A stretch of 64,000 bases of DNA from Rugamonas brunnea (GCF_014042345.1 NZ_JACEZT010000013.1:94763-158762), one strand, 5' to 3'; positions 25,995-35,945 are shown, numbered from the stretch's first letter. Notes: a model not told the origin generated them from the letters alone. A program made the numbers and translations.

Positions 25995-26897
25995 TTAGCT
26001 GAGCTTGCCTTCGCCGGACGGGTATTCGTTCCAGTGCAGTTTTTCGCGCAGCGTGTGGTAGTAGCTCCAGCCTTCCGGGTGCAGGAAGGTGATGGTGTGG
26101 GGCGAACGCTTGATCAGGATGCGGTCGTGCGCCATCAGGCTGGCGAAGGTCTGCATATCGAAATTGACGCTGATGTCGCGCCCGCGCATGATCTCGATTT
26201 CGATCAGGCTCGATTCGGGCAACACGATGGGCCGGTTCGACAGCGCGTGCGGCGCGATCGGCACCAGGCCGATGCCGCCCAGGCTGGGGTGCAGCAACGG
26301 CCCGCCGGCCGACAGGGCGTAGGCCGTGGAACCGGTGGGGGTGGCGATGATCAGGCCATCGGAACGCTGGTTGTACATGAAGTGGCCATCGACGTCCACG
26401 CGCAGCTCGGCCATGCCGGCGCCCGCGCCGCGCGACACCACCACGTCGTTGACGGCCATGCCCACGTGGATCACGTCGCCGTCGCGCAGCACCTGGCCTT
26501 CGAGCAGCGTGCGGCGCTCGGCCTGGAAGCTGCCGGTCAGCATCTTGGCCAGCACGTCGAGCATGCCGTCGAGCGGGATGTCGGTCATGAAACCGAGCCG
26601 GCCCTGGTTGATGCCGATCAGCGGCACGTCGTATGGCGCCAGCTGGCGCGCGATGCCCAGCATGGTGCCGTCGCCGCCCATCACGATGGCCAGGTCGGCA
26701 TGGGCGCCGATGTCGATGGGGCTCATGGCCCGGGCGCCCGTCAGGCCCAGGTGGGCCGCCGTCTCCTCCTCGAACACCACCGCGTGGCCCCGGCGCTCCA
26801 GGAACGCGACGATGCGGCCCACCGATTCCTCGATGTTGTCCGTGTTCTGGCGGACGACGAGCGCGATGGTGTGGAACGGGACATGCAAGTCAGGCAT
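25995..26897 (-). CDS. nadK: NAD kinase
   Basis: 300 residues from ATG at 26897. It carries the family signatures GGDGT (74-78) in [10 protein letters not shown], the NDV motif in [11 protein letters not shown], and the glycine-rich conserved region [26 protein letters not shown]. It phosphorylates NAD to NADP. In many betaproteobacteria nadK sits between hrcA and recN; here recN follows but hrcA does not precede. A LexA-like box lies 128 bases upstream. Confidence 0.95.
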   Translation of the reverse strand: MPDLHVPFHTIALVVRQNTDNIEESVGRIVAFLERRGHAVVFEEETAAHLGLTGARAMSPIDIGAHADLAIVMGGDGTMLGIARQLAPYDVPLIGINQGRLGFMTDIPLDGMLDVLAKMLTGSFQAERRTLLEGQVLRDGDVIHVGMAVNDVVVSRGAGAGMAELRVDVDGHFMYNQRSDGLIIATPTGSTAYALSAGGPLLHPSLGGIGLVPIAPHALSNRPIVLPESSLIEIEIMRGRDISVNFDMQTFASLMAHDRILIKRSPHTITFLHPEGWSYYHTLREKLHWNEYPSGEGKLS

Positions 26898-27024
26898 AGG
26901 AATCTCGGCGAAGTGAGGGGTAGCGACACGCAGCAGGGTAACCGATAACGCCGGCTTCTGCCATCGCGGCCGCTGCGCGCTGGCCGGATACCCGGTCGCG
27001 CGCCCGCACGGCGCAACCATGAAA

Positions 27025-27044
27025 TACTGTATGGGTGAACAGTA
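27025..27044. promoter_or_regulatory. LexA (SOS) box upstream of nadK-recN
   Basis: TACTGT-N8-ACAGTA, a full palindrome identical to the LexA consensus (CTGT-N8-ACAG) including flanking TA on both sides. On the minus strand a TATACT -10-like hexamer overlaps it. It points recN, a known SOS gene, and nadK to LexA control. It lies 50 bases after the end of the DUF3667 gene. Confidence 0.85.
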
Positions 27045-27094
27045 TAGTGTGGCGGCCGAGCGCTGGCAAGCGGCGAGGCCGCCGTCCGTGGCCG

Positions 27095-28000
27095 TCAGTG
27101 GCCGGCCGTCAGCACGCCGGCGCCGATGGTCAGCATGAAGCCGACGGCCATGGTCACGGAATATGCGGCCATCAGCGCCAGCCAGCGCCAGGCCGTGGCG
27201 AACTTGCCGCCCTGGTAGACGCGCCGCATGGCCCACGGCAGATAGGCCAGCAGCCAGATCCACAGCGCGAACTTGCCGATGCCGGGCAGGGGCAACATCA
27301 GGCACATGAACATGGCGAATGCGAAGGCGTTCACATGCAGCGCGAACAGCAAGTGCTCACCGTAGCGCTTGCCGGAGCCCAGGTACAGCACCTTCAGGTA
27401 CAGCGCGAACATCGGCAGCAGCAGGAACATCGCATACGGCGCGAAATGGTAAAAGCCTTCCTTGAACACATCGACGCGCTCGGCGTCCGTCAGGCCGGAC
27501 AGGTATCGTTCCTGGTGCGCCAGCTTGGCCGCACCGGCCGGCCAGATGTCCTTCAGGCCGGTGACGAGCAAATCGCCGCCATCGTCGGCATCGATCAGCA
27601 CCACGTCGCGCCGTTGCTGGCTGGCCGGCGCGTGCGCCGCGCTGGCCGCGACCGGTTCCCGCTCCGCCAGGTTGATCGGGACCGCCAGCTTGATCAGCGC
27701 GAAGAACAGCACGCTCAAGGTCAGGTACAGGCGCAGCGGCTGGACGAAGCGCACGCGCCGGCCCCGCAGGTACTCATTGGTCAGCGCGCCGGGGCGGAAC
27801 AGCAGCCGTCCCAGCGTGCCCCACAACTTGCCTTCCAGCGCCACATAATGGCCGATGAACTCGTGCAGGAATTCGCGCGTGCTGGGCGGATGGAGCACCG
27901 TCTCCTGCCCGCACTGGTGGCAGTAATTGCCGCTGACGGTGGCCTGGCAGTTGGCGCAACGCGACGGCGCGGCATGGGCAGCGGACGATTCAAGCTTCAA
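27095..28000 (-). CDS. DUF3667-type membrane protein with zinc ribbon
   Basis: 301 residues from TTG at 28000, preferred because AAGGA lies seven bases upstream; an in-frame ATG at 28126 would add 42 residues with no ribosome site. The N-terminus has a zinc-ribbon ([18 protein letters not shown]), then the conserved block [22 protein letters not shown] and four or five membrane spans (about 80-105, 185-205, 220-245, 265-290). Function of this family is unknown. It reads toward nadK but has its own spacing. Confidence 0.75.
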   Translation of the reverse strand: MKLESSAAHAAPSRCANCQATVSGNYCHQCGQETVLHPPSTREFLHEFIGHYVALEGKLWGTLGRLLFRPGALTNEYLRGRRVRFVQPLRLYLTLSVLFFALIKLAVPINLAEREPVAASAAHAPASQQRRDVVLIDADDGGDLLVTGLKDIWPAGAAKLAHQERYLSGLTDAERVDVFKEGFYHFAPYAMFLLLPMFALYLKVLYLGSGKRYGEHLLFALHVNAFAFAMFMCLMLPLPGIGKFALWIWLLAYLPWAMRRVYQGGKFATAWRWLALMAAYSVTMAVGFMLTIGAGVLTAGH

Positions 28001-28181
28001 GGCGCATCCTTCACAAACGGGGACCGGCGTGGTCGCAACATTAATAATGGCGAAATAGTAACCGAATTTCCATCCAAAAAGACAACGCCAGCACGGGCCG
28101 GCAAATGCTCCCAATTGCGCGACCACCGTCCACCGCGCGCGCTAAGATAGCCACTTCACGCCTTAACCGGAAAGGCAGATC

Positions 28182-28421
28182 ATGGCGACAACAAGCAAGC
28201 CCGGCACTGGCCCCGGCGGAGGCCATTTGCCGCACGAGCGCGACGAAACGACGGAACAGCCTGCGCGGCGCCCGCGCACCATCATCGAACAGGCCAGCAA
28301 CGACCTTGAACGCGGGCTGGTCGACACCGACCTGCATGGCGTGCGCGGCGTGGAGCAAGTCAAACCCACGGCCCCCAAACCCGGCGGCGCCGCCCCCAAG
28401 CCCGATGTGCGGCGCGACTGA
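28182..28421 (+). CDS. Small hydrophilic protein, function unknown
   Basis: 79 residues from ATG at 28182 with GGAAAGG upstream. It is highly charged and rich in Gly, Pro, Thr and Arg, with one likely helix in the middle (RTIIEQASNDLERGLVDTDLHGVRGVEQV) and a Pro/Lys-rich tail. There is no signal peptide or membrane segment. Divergent from the DUF3667 gene and 12 bases before the dehydrogenase gene, so perhaps co-transcribed with the latter. No family was recognised. Confidence 0.55.
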   Translation: MATTSKPGTGPGGGHLPHERDETTEQPARRPRTIIEQASNDLERGLVDTDLHGVRGVEQVKPTAPKPGGAAPKPDVRRD

Positions 28422-28433
28422 GGGCGGACGGCC

Positions 28434-29852
28434 ATGCGGCGCATACGCATGACGAAGCTGCTGGCGTGCCCGGCCTTGCCGGCCCCGGCCCCGGCATTGG
28501 CACCGGCATCGGCCCCGGCATTGGCCCCTTCACTGCCCACGTCGCTGGCCCGGGCCCTGCCCTTGGCGCTGGCCCTCGCGCTGGCCGGCACGTCCACGCA
28601 GGCCCAGCCGCAGTACCCGCCCGGCTTCGGCCCGCACCCGGACCTGCCGGAACCGGTGCGTGCGCTGATCCCCACGGTCGCGGTCGCGCCGGTGGCGCGC
28701 TGGAAGGACGATGAACATCCGGTGCCCGCCGCCGGCTTCCAGGTGCAAGCCTACGCGCGCGGCCTCGATCATCCGCGCTGGCTCTACGTGCTGCCCAATG
28801 GCGACGTGCTGGTGGCCGAAACCAACGCCCCCGCGAAGGCCAACGCCGGCCACGGCGTGCGCGGCATGATCACGCGCCACCTGATGAAAAAAGCGGGCGC
28901 CGGGGTCGCCTCCGCCGACCGCATCACCTTGCTGCGCGGCCTGGGCGCCGACGGCACGGCGGCCGAGCGCACGGTGTTCCTCGACCAGCTTACATCGCCA
29001 TTCGGCATGGCGCTGGCCGGCAACAAACTATACGTGGCCAACACCGACGCCGTGCTGCGCTTCGACTACCAGGAAGGCCAGACCAGCATCGCCACACCCG
29101 GCGCCAAGGTACTCGACTTGCCGGCGGGCCCGCAGAACCAGCACTGGGCCCGCAACCTGCTGGCCGCGCCCGATGGCCGCACGCTGTACGTGAGCGTCGG
29201 CTCCAGCAGCAACGTGGGCGAGAACGGACCGCAGGCGGAAACGGGCCGCGCCGCCATCTGGCAATTCGACATCGCCAGCGGCAAGGCGCGTCCCTATGCC
29301 ACCGGCTTGCGCAATCCGGTCGGCATGGACAGCGAACCGCACAGCGGCCAGTTGTGGACCGCCGTCAATGAACGCGACGAACTGGGCGACGAGCTGGTGC
29401 CGGACTACATGACGGCCGTGCGCGACGGCGCCTTCTACGGCTGGCCGTACAGCTATTTCGGCGCCCACGTGGACGCGCGCGTATCGCCCGCGCGCCCCGA
29501 CCTGGTGGCGCGCGCCGTCGCGCCCGACTATGCGCTGGGCGCGCATACGGCATCGCTGGGGCTGGCCTTCTACCGGGGCCAGTTGTTCCCGCCCAGCTAC
29601 CGCGAAGGCGTCTTCATCGGCCAGCACGGCTCGTGGAACCGGCGCCCGCCCAGCGGCTACAAGGTGATCTTCGTGCCGTTCGCCAACGGCACGCCGTCCG
29701 GCCCGCCGCGGGATTTCCTGATCGGTTTCCTGGACCGCAAGGGCACGGCCCATGGCCGCCCGGTGGGCGTGGCCGTGGCGCGCGACGGCGCGCTGCTGGT
29801 GGCCGACGACGTCGGCAACACGGTGTGGCGCATCACACCCAAGGCGCGCTGA
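28434..29852 (+). CDS. Exported PQQ-type sugar (sorbosone) dehydrogenase family protein
   Basis: 472 residues. The leader is unusual: a repeated Ala/Pro/Leu stretch (about 10-35) precedes a hydrophobic core ([19 protein letters not shown]), presumably a signal peptide. The mature part is a six-bladed propeller of the glucose/sorbosone dehydrogenase family, with motifs [64 protein letters not shown] and [15 protein letters not shown]. It should oxidise an aldose or sorbosone in the periplasm with PQQ. Cofactor and substrate are inferred from family. Confidence 0.8.
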   Translation: MRRIRMTKLLACPALPAPAPALAPASAPALAPSLPTSLARALPLALALALAGTSTQAQPQYPPGFGPHPDLPEPVRALIPTVAVAPVARWKDDEHPVPAAGFQVQAYARGLDHPRWLYVLPNGDVLVAETNAPAKANAGHGVRGMITRHLMKKAGAGVASADRITLLRGLGADGTAAERTVFLDQLTSPFGMALAGNKLYVANTDAVLRFDYQEGQTSIATPGAKVLDLPAGPQNQHWARNLLAAPDGRTLYVSVGSSSNVGENGPQAETGRAAIWQFDIASGKARPYATGLRNPVGMDSEPHSGQLWTAVNERDELGDELVPDYMTAVRDGAFYGWPYSYFGAHVDARVSPARPDLVARAVAPDYALGAHTASLGLAFYRGQLFPPSYREGVFIGQHGSWNRRPPSGYKVIFVPFANGTPSGPPRDFLIGFLDRKGTAHGRPVGVAVARDGALLVADDVGNTVWRITPKAR

Positions 29853-29941
29853 GGCCGGGCTGGCCTTATGTGCGTCTCCGAACGGAGCCGGGCGCACGGC
29901 CGCGTCATGATGGCGCATCGCAAGTGACACAGGAGCACATC

Positions 29942-30367
29942 ATGAAACGCACTGGAACGGCCGTCTGGAGCGGTGACCTGAAAGGCGGCAGCGGCAAGGT
30001 GGCGACCGAGAGCGGCATTCTCGACAACGTCTCGTACGGCTACCACAGCCGCTTCGAGCATGACGCCGGCACCAATCCCGAAGAACTGCTGGGCGCGGCC
30101 CACGCGGCCTGCTTCACGATGACGGTGGCGGGCGAACTGGCGGCCGCCGGCCTGAAGCCGCGCAGCCTGATCACCACGGCCACCGTCTCGCTGGGCAAGG
30201 TGGGCGATGATTTCCAGATCGGTTCGGTGCACCTGAACCTGATCGCCTGCATTCCCGGCGCCAGCCAGGCCGCGTTCGAACAGGCGGCGCTCAAGGCCAA
30301 GCTGGAGTGTCCGTTGTCGCGCGTGCTGAACACCCACATCACGCTGGACGTGCGGCTCGATCACTGA
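29942..30367 (+). CDS. OsmC/Ohr-family peroxiredoxin
   Basis: 141 residues from ATG at 29942 with ACAGGAG upstream. It matches OsmC: N-terminal KRTGTAVWSGDLKGGSGKVATES, YHSRFEHDAGTNPEELLGAAHAACFTM with the peroxidatic cysteine, and KAKLECPLSRVLN with the resolving cysteine. It reduces organic hydroperoxides in the cytoplasm. It stands 89 bases after the dehydrogenase gene. Confidence 0.88.
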   Translation: MKRTGTAVWSGDLKGGSGKVATESGILDNVSYGYHSRFEHDAGTNPEELLGAAHAACFTMTVAGELAAAGLKPRSLITTATVSLGKVGDDFQIGSVHLNLIACIPGASQAAFEQAALKAKLECPLSRVLNTHITLDVRLDH

Positions 30368-30469
30368 AGCGCTTGCGGGGCGGCGTGGCCGGCGCCCGCG
30401 CCGGTCCCGGCATGGTTGCGTCAAAACGCATAGAATGCGGCTTACTCTCCACCGACATGAAAGACCACC

Positions 30470-30877
30470 ATGCGTATTTTGCACACCATGCTGCGGGTAG
30501 GCGACCTGCAACGTTCGATCGATTTCTACACCAAGGTGCTGGGCATGAAATTGCTGCGCACCAGCGACAACCCGGAATACAAGTACACGCTGGCCTTCCT
30601 CGGCTACGGCGCCAATCCCGAGCACGCGGAACTGGAACTGACCTACAACTATGGCGTGAGCAGCTATGAGATGGGCACGGCCTACGGCCATTTGGCCATT
30701 TCGGCCGACGATATCGTGCGGGCATGCGAGGCCGTCAAGGCCAACGGCGGCAACGTCACGCGCGAGCCGGGCCCGGTGAAAGGTGGCTCGACCGTGATCG
30801 CCTTCGTGACCGACCCGGACGGCTACAAGATCGAACTGATCGAGCGCCAGTTCGACGGCGCCGGCGCCGGCCTGTAA
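30470..30877 (+). CDS. gloA: Lactoylglutathione lyase (glyoxalase I)
   Basis: 135 residues, the size of bacterial nickel-type GloA. It starts [20 protein letters not shown] and has the metal ligands His5, Glu near ELELTYN, His in [13 protein letters not shown] and Glu in [11 protein letters not shown]. It converts the methylglyoxal-glutathione adduct to S-lactoylglutathione. It converges on tolC, 27 bases away. Confidence 0.95.
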   Translation: MRILHTMLRVGDLQRSIDFYTKVLGMKLLRTSDNPEYKYTLAFLGYGANPEHAELELTYNYGVSSYEMGTAYGHLAISADDIVRACEAVKANGGNVTREPGPVKGGSTVIAFVTDPDGYKIELIERQFDGAGAGL

Positions 30878-30904
30878 TACCGCGCCGGCCCGCCCTGGCT
30901 GGTG

Positions 30905-32209
30905 TTAATGCGCCAGCAGGGCGTTGACCGTGTCCAGGTCTTCCGGCTTGAGCGAACCGGCCGCCGCCTTCAGGCGCAGGCCGGCCATGATGGTGTCGTA
31001 ACGGGCCTTGGACAGGCTCTGCTGGGTCGAGTACAGCAGCTTCTGGGCGTTCAGCACGTCGATGTTGATGCGCACGCCGACCTGGTAGCCGAGCTTGTTC
31101 GAATCGAGCGAGGATTTGCTCGACACTTCCGCCGCCTCCAGCGCCTTCACCTGCGCCAGCCCGCTGTTGACGCCCAGGTAAGCTTGGCGCGCGCCCTGCG
31201 CGGCGGCGCGCTTGGTCGCCTCCAGGTCGTTGCGGGCCTTGTCTTCCAGCGCGATCGATTCGCGCACCTTGCTGGTCACGGCGAAACCGCTGAACAGCGG
31301 CACGTTCCACTGCACGCCGATAGAATTGTTATTGACGATGTTGGTGCCGGTCTGCATGTTGTGCTGGTTGCTGGCCACCAGGTTGACGGTCGGATAGTGG
31401 CCGGAACGGTTGCGCTCGATGTCGCGCTTGGCGATCTCCAGTTGCAGCTGGGCGCCCACCACCGCGTAGTTCTGGCCTTCGGCCGAGCTGACCCACGGCT
31501 CCATCGCGGCCGGCTGGGGAGCGGCGATGGTCACGCCGGCGCGCAGCGGCGCCAGTTCGGCCGGCGCCTGGCCGACGATTACCTGCAGCGCCGTGCGCTT
31601 GTTGTCGAGGTCGTTGATCGCGGCGAATTCCTGCGCCACCACCAAGTCATAGGCGGCCTGCGCCTCGTGGGTGTCGGTGATGGTCTGGGTGCCGACCTCA
31701 AAGTTGCGCTTGGCCGAGGCCAGCTGCTCGGTGGTGGCCACTTTCTGGGCCCGGGTCGAGGTCAGGAAATCCTGCGCCGTCAGCACATCGAAGTAAGCCT
31801 GCGCCACGCGCACGATCAGATCCTGCTGGGCCTGGGCATAGCTGGCCTCGGCGGCCGCCTGCACCAGTTTGCTTTGCTGGTATTGCTGCCAGCTGGCCCA
31901 GTTGAACAGGGGCTGGGTCAGCGTGACCTGGTAATTGTTGACGTGATAATTGGTGTCCACCTTGGGCGCCGGATTGACCTGGGCGTCGCCCGTGTTGCGG
32001 CTGTTGGAGCCGCTGGCCGAGATGAACGGCAGCAGGCCGGCCCGGCCTTGGGTGATGCGCTCCTCCCCCGCCGTCAGGCTGGCGCGGGCGCTGGCGAAGG
32101 TCGCGTCATTGGCCAGCGCCTGCTGGTACACCTGGACCAGATCGGCCGCCTGTGCGTTGAACGTCATGAAAGCGCTGGCGATCAGCACGGCGATAAGGGG
32201 TCTCTGCAT
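30905..32209 (-). CDS. tolC: Outer-membrane efflux channel, TolC family
   Basis: 434 residues from ATG at 32209 with GGAGAA upstream. A signal peptide (MQRPLIAVLIASAFMTFNAQAA) precedes two repeats of the TolC fold (from DLVQVYQQALANDATFASARA and from SSAEGQNYAVVGAQLQLEIA), ending before a short tail. As trimer it spans outer membrane and periplasm for type I secretion and efflux. The order pcm, rhodanese, tolC on one strand is common in this family of bacteria. Confidence 0.92.
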   Translation of the reverse strand: MQRPLIAVLIASAFMTFNAQAADLVQVYQQALANDATFASARASLTAGEERITQGRAGLLPFISASGSNSRNTGDAQVNPAPKVDTNYHVNNYQVTLTQPLFNWASWQQYQQSKLVQAAAEASYAQAQQDLIVRVAQAYFDVLTAQDFLTSTRAQKVATTEQLASAKRNFEVGTQTITDTHEAQAAYDLVVAQEFAAINDLDNKRTALQVIVGQAPAELAPLRAGVTIAAPQPAAMEPWVSSAEGQNYAVVGAQLQLEIAKRDIERNRSGHYPTVNLVASNQHNMQTGTNIVNNNSIGVQWNVPLFSGFAVTSKVRESIALEDKARNDLEATKRAAAQGARQAYLGVNSGLAQVKALEAAEVSSKSSLDSNKLGYQVGVRINIDVLNAQKLLYSTQQSLSKARYDTIMAGLRLKAAAGSLKPEDLDTVNALLAH

Positions 32210-32313
32210 TGCGTTCTCCGTGGGAGTCATCAAAAAAAGTTAATCATATCAAAAAGACACCATTCATTGCCGCCGAAGCCAGCGCCGCGTCGCCGCGGCC
32301 TGGGCTTGCCTGA

Positions 32314-32637
32314 TCAGTACTTGGGCATCGCGTGGTCGACCTGCACGGCCCACGCGTGCACGCCGCCGGTCAGGTTGCTCACCTTGCCGAAGCCGTGACG
32401 CTCCAGGAAGGCGGCCACCTGCAGGCTGCGGGCGCCGTGGTGGCAGATGCACACGATGGCAGCATCCTCATCGAGGTCGTCGATGCGGGCCGGAATGGTA
32501 TGCATGGGGATCAGGGTCGAACCGGCGATGCGGCACGTCTCGAATTCCCATGGTTCACGCACGTCCATCAGGAAGGGGCTGGGGCGGGCCTCGTCGGCCA
32601 GCCAGTCCGCCAGCTCCAGCGCGGTCAGATGCTGCAT
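32314..32637 (-). CDS. Rhodanese-like sulfurtransferase
   Basis: 107 residues, one rhodanese domain. It has FLMDVREPWEFE (22-33) and the active-site loop with Cys65 in CICHHGARS, followed by GFGKVSNLTGGVHAWA. It has no signal peptide. It starts 10 bases after pcm and so is co-transcribed. Sulfur donor and acceptor cannot be told from sequence. Confidence 0.9.
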   Translation of the reverse strand: MQHLTALELADWLADEARPSPFLMDVREPWEFETCRIAGSTLIPMHTIPARIDDLDEDAAIVCICHHGARSLQVAAFLERHGFGKVSNLTGGVHAWAVQVDHAMPKY

Positions 32638-32647
32638 GGCGCCCCGC

Positions 32648-33301
32648 TCAGAACGTGAAATGCGACGGTGCCGAGGCTTTGCTCAGCAGCTTCACATTGG
32701 TTTCAAACAAAGTCCGGGTGTCGTAGCCGGCCTCGCCCGTGCGGGTGACCAGCTGCGCCTTCATCAGCGGCGCTTCACCGATGATGGCCACCAGGCGGCC
32801 GCCGACCTTCAACTGTTGCAGGAACGCTTCAGGCAGGGTGGGCAGGCCGCCGGAGATGACGATCACGTCATACGGTGCGCCCTGCGACCAGCCGTGGGCG
32901 CCGTCGCCCAGTTCCACCGTGGCGTTGGTCACGCCGTTGTCGGCCAGGTTCTTCTCGGCCAGCGCCTTCAGTTCCGGATCGATTTCCACGGTCGTCACGT
33001 GACGACCCTTGTGCGCCAGCAGGGCGGCCATGTAGCCGCTGCCGCTGCCGATTTCCAGCACATTTTCGTGCTTCTTCAGTTTAACTTCCTGCAACAAGCG
33101 CGCTTCCAGCTTGGGGCTGAACATGCTCTGGCCGCCTGGCAGCGGGATTTCCGTGTCGACGAAGGCCAGGTTTTTGTGCGCGGCCGGCACGAAATTCTCG
33201 CGCTTGACCACCACCAGCAGGTCCAGGACGTCTTGGTCCAGCACATCCCAAGGACGGATTTGCTGTTCGATCATGTTGAAGCGGGCTTGTTCGATATTCA
33301 T
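32648..33301 (-). CDS. pcm: Protein-L-isoaspartate O-methyltransferase
   Basis: 217 residues with the family order: N-terminal IEQARFNMIEQQIRPWDVLD, then PGGQSMFSPKLEARLLQEV, methyltransferase motif I ENVLEIGSGSGYMAALLA and the post-motif strands VTTVEIDPELKALAEKNL and APYDVIVISGGLPTLPE. It methylates damaged isoaspartyl residues for repair using S-adenosylmethionine. First gene of pcm-rhodanese-tolC. Confidence 0.92.
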   Translation of the reverse strand: MNIEQARFNMIEQQIRPWDVLDQDVLDLLVVVKRENFVPAAHKNLAFVDTEIPLPGGQSMFSPKLEARLLQEVKLKKHENVLEIGSGSGYMAALLAHKGRHVTTVEIDPELKALAEKNLADNGVTNATVELGDGAHGWSQGAPYDVIVISGGLPTLPEAFLQQLKVGGRLVAIIGEAPLMKAQLVTRTGEAGYDTRTLFETNVKLLSKASAPSHFTF

Positions 33302-33465
33302 CTTATGACTCGGTGGAAAAAGAATAATCCGTCATTTTATCGTTGATCTGGCAAGGAAGGCACATGTTAACGAGAAACCTGACGGGACGCGGGAAATTGC
33401 GACAGTCTGCAGTTTGAGGGGGTTGAAGTGGCCAAATCGCCCCGCCATGGTGGTGCGCACGGGCA

Positions 33466-34116
33466 TCAGGCGACGTTGGCGCCCGGCGGCAGCAAGCCGT
33501 TCAGGGCCATGTCGATGAACGCCGCCATATAGGCTTGCGGGTCCAGCGCCGACATGTCGCAGGGCAGGAAGGAGTGGGTCCACATCATCAGCATCAGCAC
33601 CGGGGCCGTCAGCACGGGGGTCATCACGTCCGGGTCCAGCGGGCGGAATTCGCCGCGCGCCACGCCGCGCACCAGCACACTGGAGATCAGGCGGTTGCCG
33701 CGCTCGATCACTTCCTCGTTGTAGAACTGGGCCAGGTCGGGGAAATTATTGGCTTCCGCCATCATCAGCTTGGTGATGCCGGCCAGCTGGGTGGCGCCGA
33801 TCTGGTCCCACCACCGCATCAGGATGGCGCGCAGCAATTCGCCGCTGTGGCCGTCGAATTCGGCCACGCTCTGCTCGGCCTCGCCGATGGCGTTCACGAT
33901 GTGCTCGCGCACCACGGCCTTGAACAGTTCTTCCTTGTTCTCGAAATAGAGGTAGAGCGTGCCCTTGGACACGCCGGCGCGGCGCGCCACATCTTCCAGC
34001 CGGGTGGCCGCGAAGCCACGTTCAACGAACTGGCCCAGCGCGGCGGCCAGCAATTCCTGCGGCCGCGCATCTTTGCGCCGCTCCCAGCGGGGCTTGGATT
34101 CGGGTGGGGCTTGCAT
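33466..34116 (-). CDS. TetR/AcrR-family regulator
   Basis: 216 residues. The N-terminal helix-turn-helix is clear (RGFAATRLEDVARRAGVSKGTLYLYFENKEELFKAVV, about 33-70), with a helical ligand-binding part of the AcrR/RutR-like C-terminal type. It is 164 bases upstream of pcm on the same strand, so it may regulate the tolC operon, an arrangement common for efflux regulators. The ligand is unknown. Confidence 0.88.
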   Translation of the reverse strand: MQAPPESKPRWERRKDARPQELLAAALGQFVERGFAATRLEDVARRAGVSKGTLYLYFENKEELFKAVVREHIVNAIGEAEQSVAEFDGHSGELLRAILMRWWDQIGATQLAGITKLMMAEANNFPDLAQFYNEEVIERGNRLISSVLVRGVARGEFRPLDPDVMTPVLTAPVLMLMMWTHSFLPCDMSALDPQAYMAAFIDMALNGLLPPGANVA

Positions 34117-34244
34117 AGGGTTCCAGTTTAACTTACTTTCAAGTCATTAATATAGACGGGCCTGCCGCCAGCGTCAAGCCGGGGGCTGAACAACCGGCAT
34201 GGCGGAACGGTCCAGGCACAAGCATCTGCACAATATTTACGCAT

Positions 34245-34262
34245 TGTACAAAACTCTGTACC
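34245..34262. promoter_or_regulatory. Candidate YefM operator
   Basis: TGTACA (34245-34250) and TGTACC (34257-34262), 12 bases apart centre to centre. This matches the known paired TGTACA palindromes bound by YefM-YoeB at their own promoter. It lies 46 bases before the yefM start. Confidence 0.65.
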
Positions 34263-34307
34263 ATGAACCTACGCAGACCACCTGCCGGAACACAAAGGAC
34301 CAATCCC

Positions 34308-34580
34308 ATGAACATTTTCACTTTCAGCGAGGCACGCGCCGGACTGAAGGCGGTGATGGACGAAGTCTGCAACGACCACAGTCCGGCCGTCATCACGCGC
34401 CAAAACGGGGAAGCCGTCGTCATGCTGTCGCTGTCCGATTTCAATAGCATCGAGGAAACGCTGTATCTGCTCGAATCCCCGAAAAACGCCAGCCGCCTGC
34501 TTGCATCGTTCGAGCAATTGAAAGCCGGCAAGGCCAGGAAACGGGAGCTTGTCCGCGATGAAGAATCACAAGGCAAGTAA
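34308..34580 (+). CDS. yefM: YefM/Phd-family antitoxin
   Basis: 90 residues from ATG at 34308, preceded by AAAGGACC. It opens MNIFTFSEARAGLKAVMDEV with the ITRQNGEAVVMLSLSDFNSIEETLYLL block that is the YefM DNA-binding and dimer domain; the charged tail should wrap the toxin. It represses the operon and blocks YoeB. Confidence 0.92.
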   Translation: MNIFTFSEARAGLKAVMDEVCNDHSPAVITRQNGEAVVMLSLSDFNSIEETLYLLESPKNASRLLASFEQLKAGKARKRELVRDEESQGK

Positions 34581-34854
34581 CAAGGAGCAAGCCAGGCACG
34601 CGGCCGTCGCCTTCACCGACATTGGCTGGGAGGACTACCAGCACTGGCAGGAGGCCAGCCCCAAGCTTTCGGAAAAGATCAACGAACTGATCGATGCCAT
34701 CATTGCGGATCCCTTCAAGGGCCCGGGCAAGCCGGAGCCGCTTAGAGGCAATTTAACAGGACTGTGGTCGCGTCGGATCGACCGCGAGCACCGCCTGGTG
34801 TACATGGTGGAAAGCGGCACGGTGTATGTGGTCGCGTGCCGCTACCACTATTAG
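34558..34854 (+). CDS. yoeB: YoeB-family mRNA interferase toxin
   Basis: 98 residues from ATG at 34558, preceded by CGGGAG and overlapping yefM by 23 bases. The YoeB pattern is plain: FTDIGWEDYQHWQ, KINELIDAIIADPFKGPGKPEPL, GLWSRRIDREHRLVYMV and a C-terminal CRYHY with the catalytic end residues. It cuts mRNA in the ribosomal A site when YefM is degraded. Its stop overlaps the convergent FAH gene by four bases. Confidence 0.94.
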   Translation: MKNHKASNKEQARHAAVAFTDIGWEDYQHWQEASPKLSEKINELIDAIIADPFKGPGKPEPLRGNLTGLWSRRIDREHRLVYMVESGTVYVVACRYHY

Positions 34855-35834
34855 CGGCAGAACGTCCCCCGGTGTAGGTCCGTCTCCATATTTAACTGAT
34901 GTTTTTTCTCAATGGTGTTGGTCAACGTTCCGATCCCGTCAATTTCCAGTCGCACGGCATCGCCCGCCTGGGGGAAACGTCCCAACTCCAGGCCGCAGCA
35001 TCCTGGCAAGGTGCCAGTTGACAGGACATCCCCGGCTCGCAATGATTCGCCCCACGCCGCATAGGCGACCATGTCGCCAAGGCCATACATGCTGTTGGCG
35101 GTGCTGCCCTCGCACCAAACATCGCCGTTGACGCGGACACGGCCGCGGATGTCCCCCCAACGAGGCAGGACTTCGTCTGGTGTCACGACGATGGCGCTCA
35201 TCGCGCCGGCAAAGGTCTTGGCCTTGACCAGACCGCCGAACGTGCCTTTGCGCGTATCGTCCCACTGCATATCGCGCGCGCTCCAGTCGTTCATCACCAC
35301 AAAACCGCCGATCGCATCGACGGCACGTTCCGGACTCGGGTTGCGGGTCTCCCTTGCTATGACGACGCCGATCTCCAACTCGAAGTCCAGCACCCCTGCG
35401 AAGGCTGGCCACGACAAGGCGGCGCCATCGGGGATCACGGAGCGATGGTTGGACATGTAGAACTGCGGATAGCGATAGAAATTTGCCCGAGGCTTCAGGG
35501 CTGGGAAAACTTGGCCCGTCACCAACTCGTAGCCCTTCGCGATATGGCGCAGCAAAGGGGGGGCAAAGCGCCGCACCATGCCTTTGGCGCCGTTGACCAT
35601 GTGTGATTCCCACAAGGCATAGGCGCGCAAAGATTGCAGCGGGAACGGTAGCCCGGACGGCGCAACGCCGGTCGCCTGACGACGCCGGGCGTGCTCAAGC
35701 AGAGCAAGCTGCTGATCCGACGTCAGCGCCAGGATCTCAAGCAGGGGGGCGCCGCCATGAGGCGCAACGCACAACCATTGCTGGGTAGCCTCATCCCAGG
35801 CAACAACGCCGGCGCCACTTAAACCATATCGCAT
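34851..35834 (-). CDS. Fumarylacetoacetate hydrolase family protein (second copy)
   Basis: 327 residues from ATG at 35834. The FAH catalytic part is clear: SNHRSVIPDGAALSWP, the metal ligands in LDFELEIGVVIARETRN, NDWSARDMQWDD, GTFGGLVKAKTF and GDVLSTGTLPGCCGLELGR. Such enzymes hydrolyse C-C bonds of diketo acids or decarboxylate. Its base composition is less GC-rich than the neighbours and it is separated from the catabolic cluster by a strong hairpin, so it may have arrived separately. It could act with the cluster, but this is not proven. Confidence 0.82.
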   Translation of the reverse strand: MRYGLSGAGVVAWDEATQQWLCVAPHGGAPLLEILALTSDQQLALLEHARRRQATGVAPSGLPFPLQSLRAYALWESHMVNGAKGMVRRFAPPLLRHIAKGYELVTGQVFPALKPRANFYRYPQFYMSNHRSVIPDGAALSWPAFAGVLDFELEIGVVIARETRNPSPERAVDAIGGFVVMNDWSARDMQWDDTRKGTFGGLVKAKTFAGAMSAIVVTPDEVLPRWGDIRGRVRVNGDVWCEGSTANSMYGLGDMVAYAAWGESLRAGDVLSTGTLPGCCGLELGRFPQAGDAVRLEIDGIGTLTNTIEKKHQLNMETDLHRGTFCR

Positions 35835-35945
35835 CGCATCTCCAAACGGACAACATTGACACAGCGCGGTCACGCTACGCGCGCCACGGGTCGGATCGCC
35901 CATCCCGAACCAGCACGGACATACCGACACCGCACACCCGCCGCC

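Noticed and set aside
33332..33583. Minus-strand frame between pcm and the TetR gene
   Set aside because: Its 5' part lies in another frame of the TetR gene, and it shows no ribosome site or family motif.
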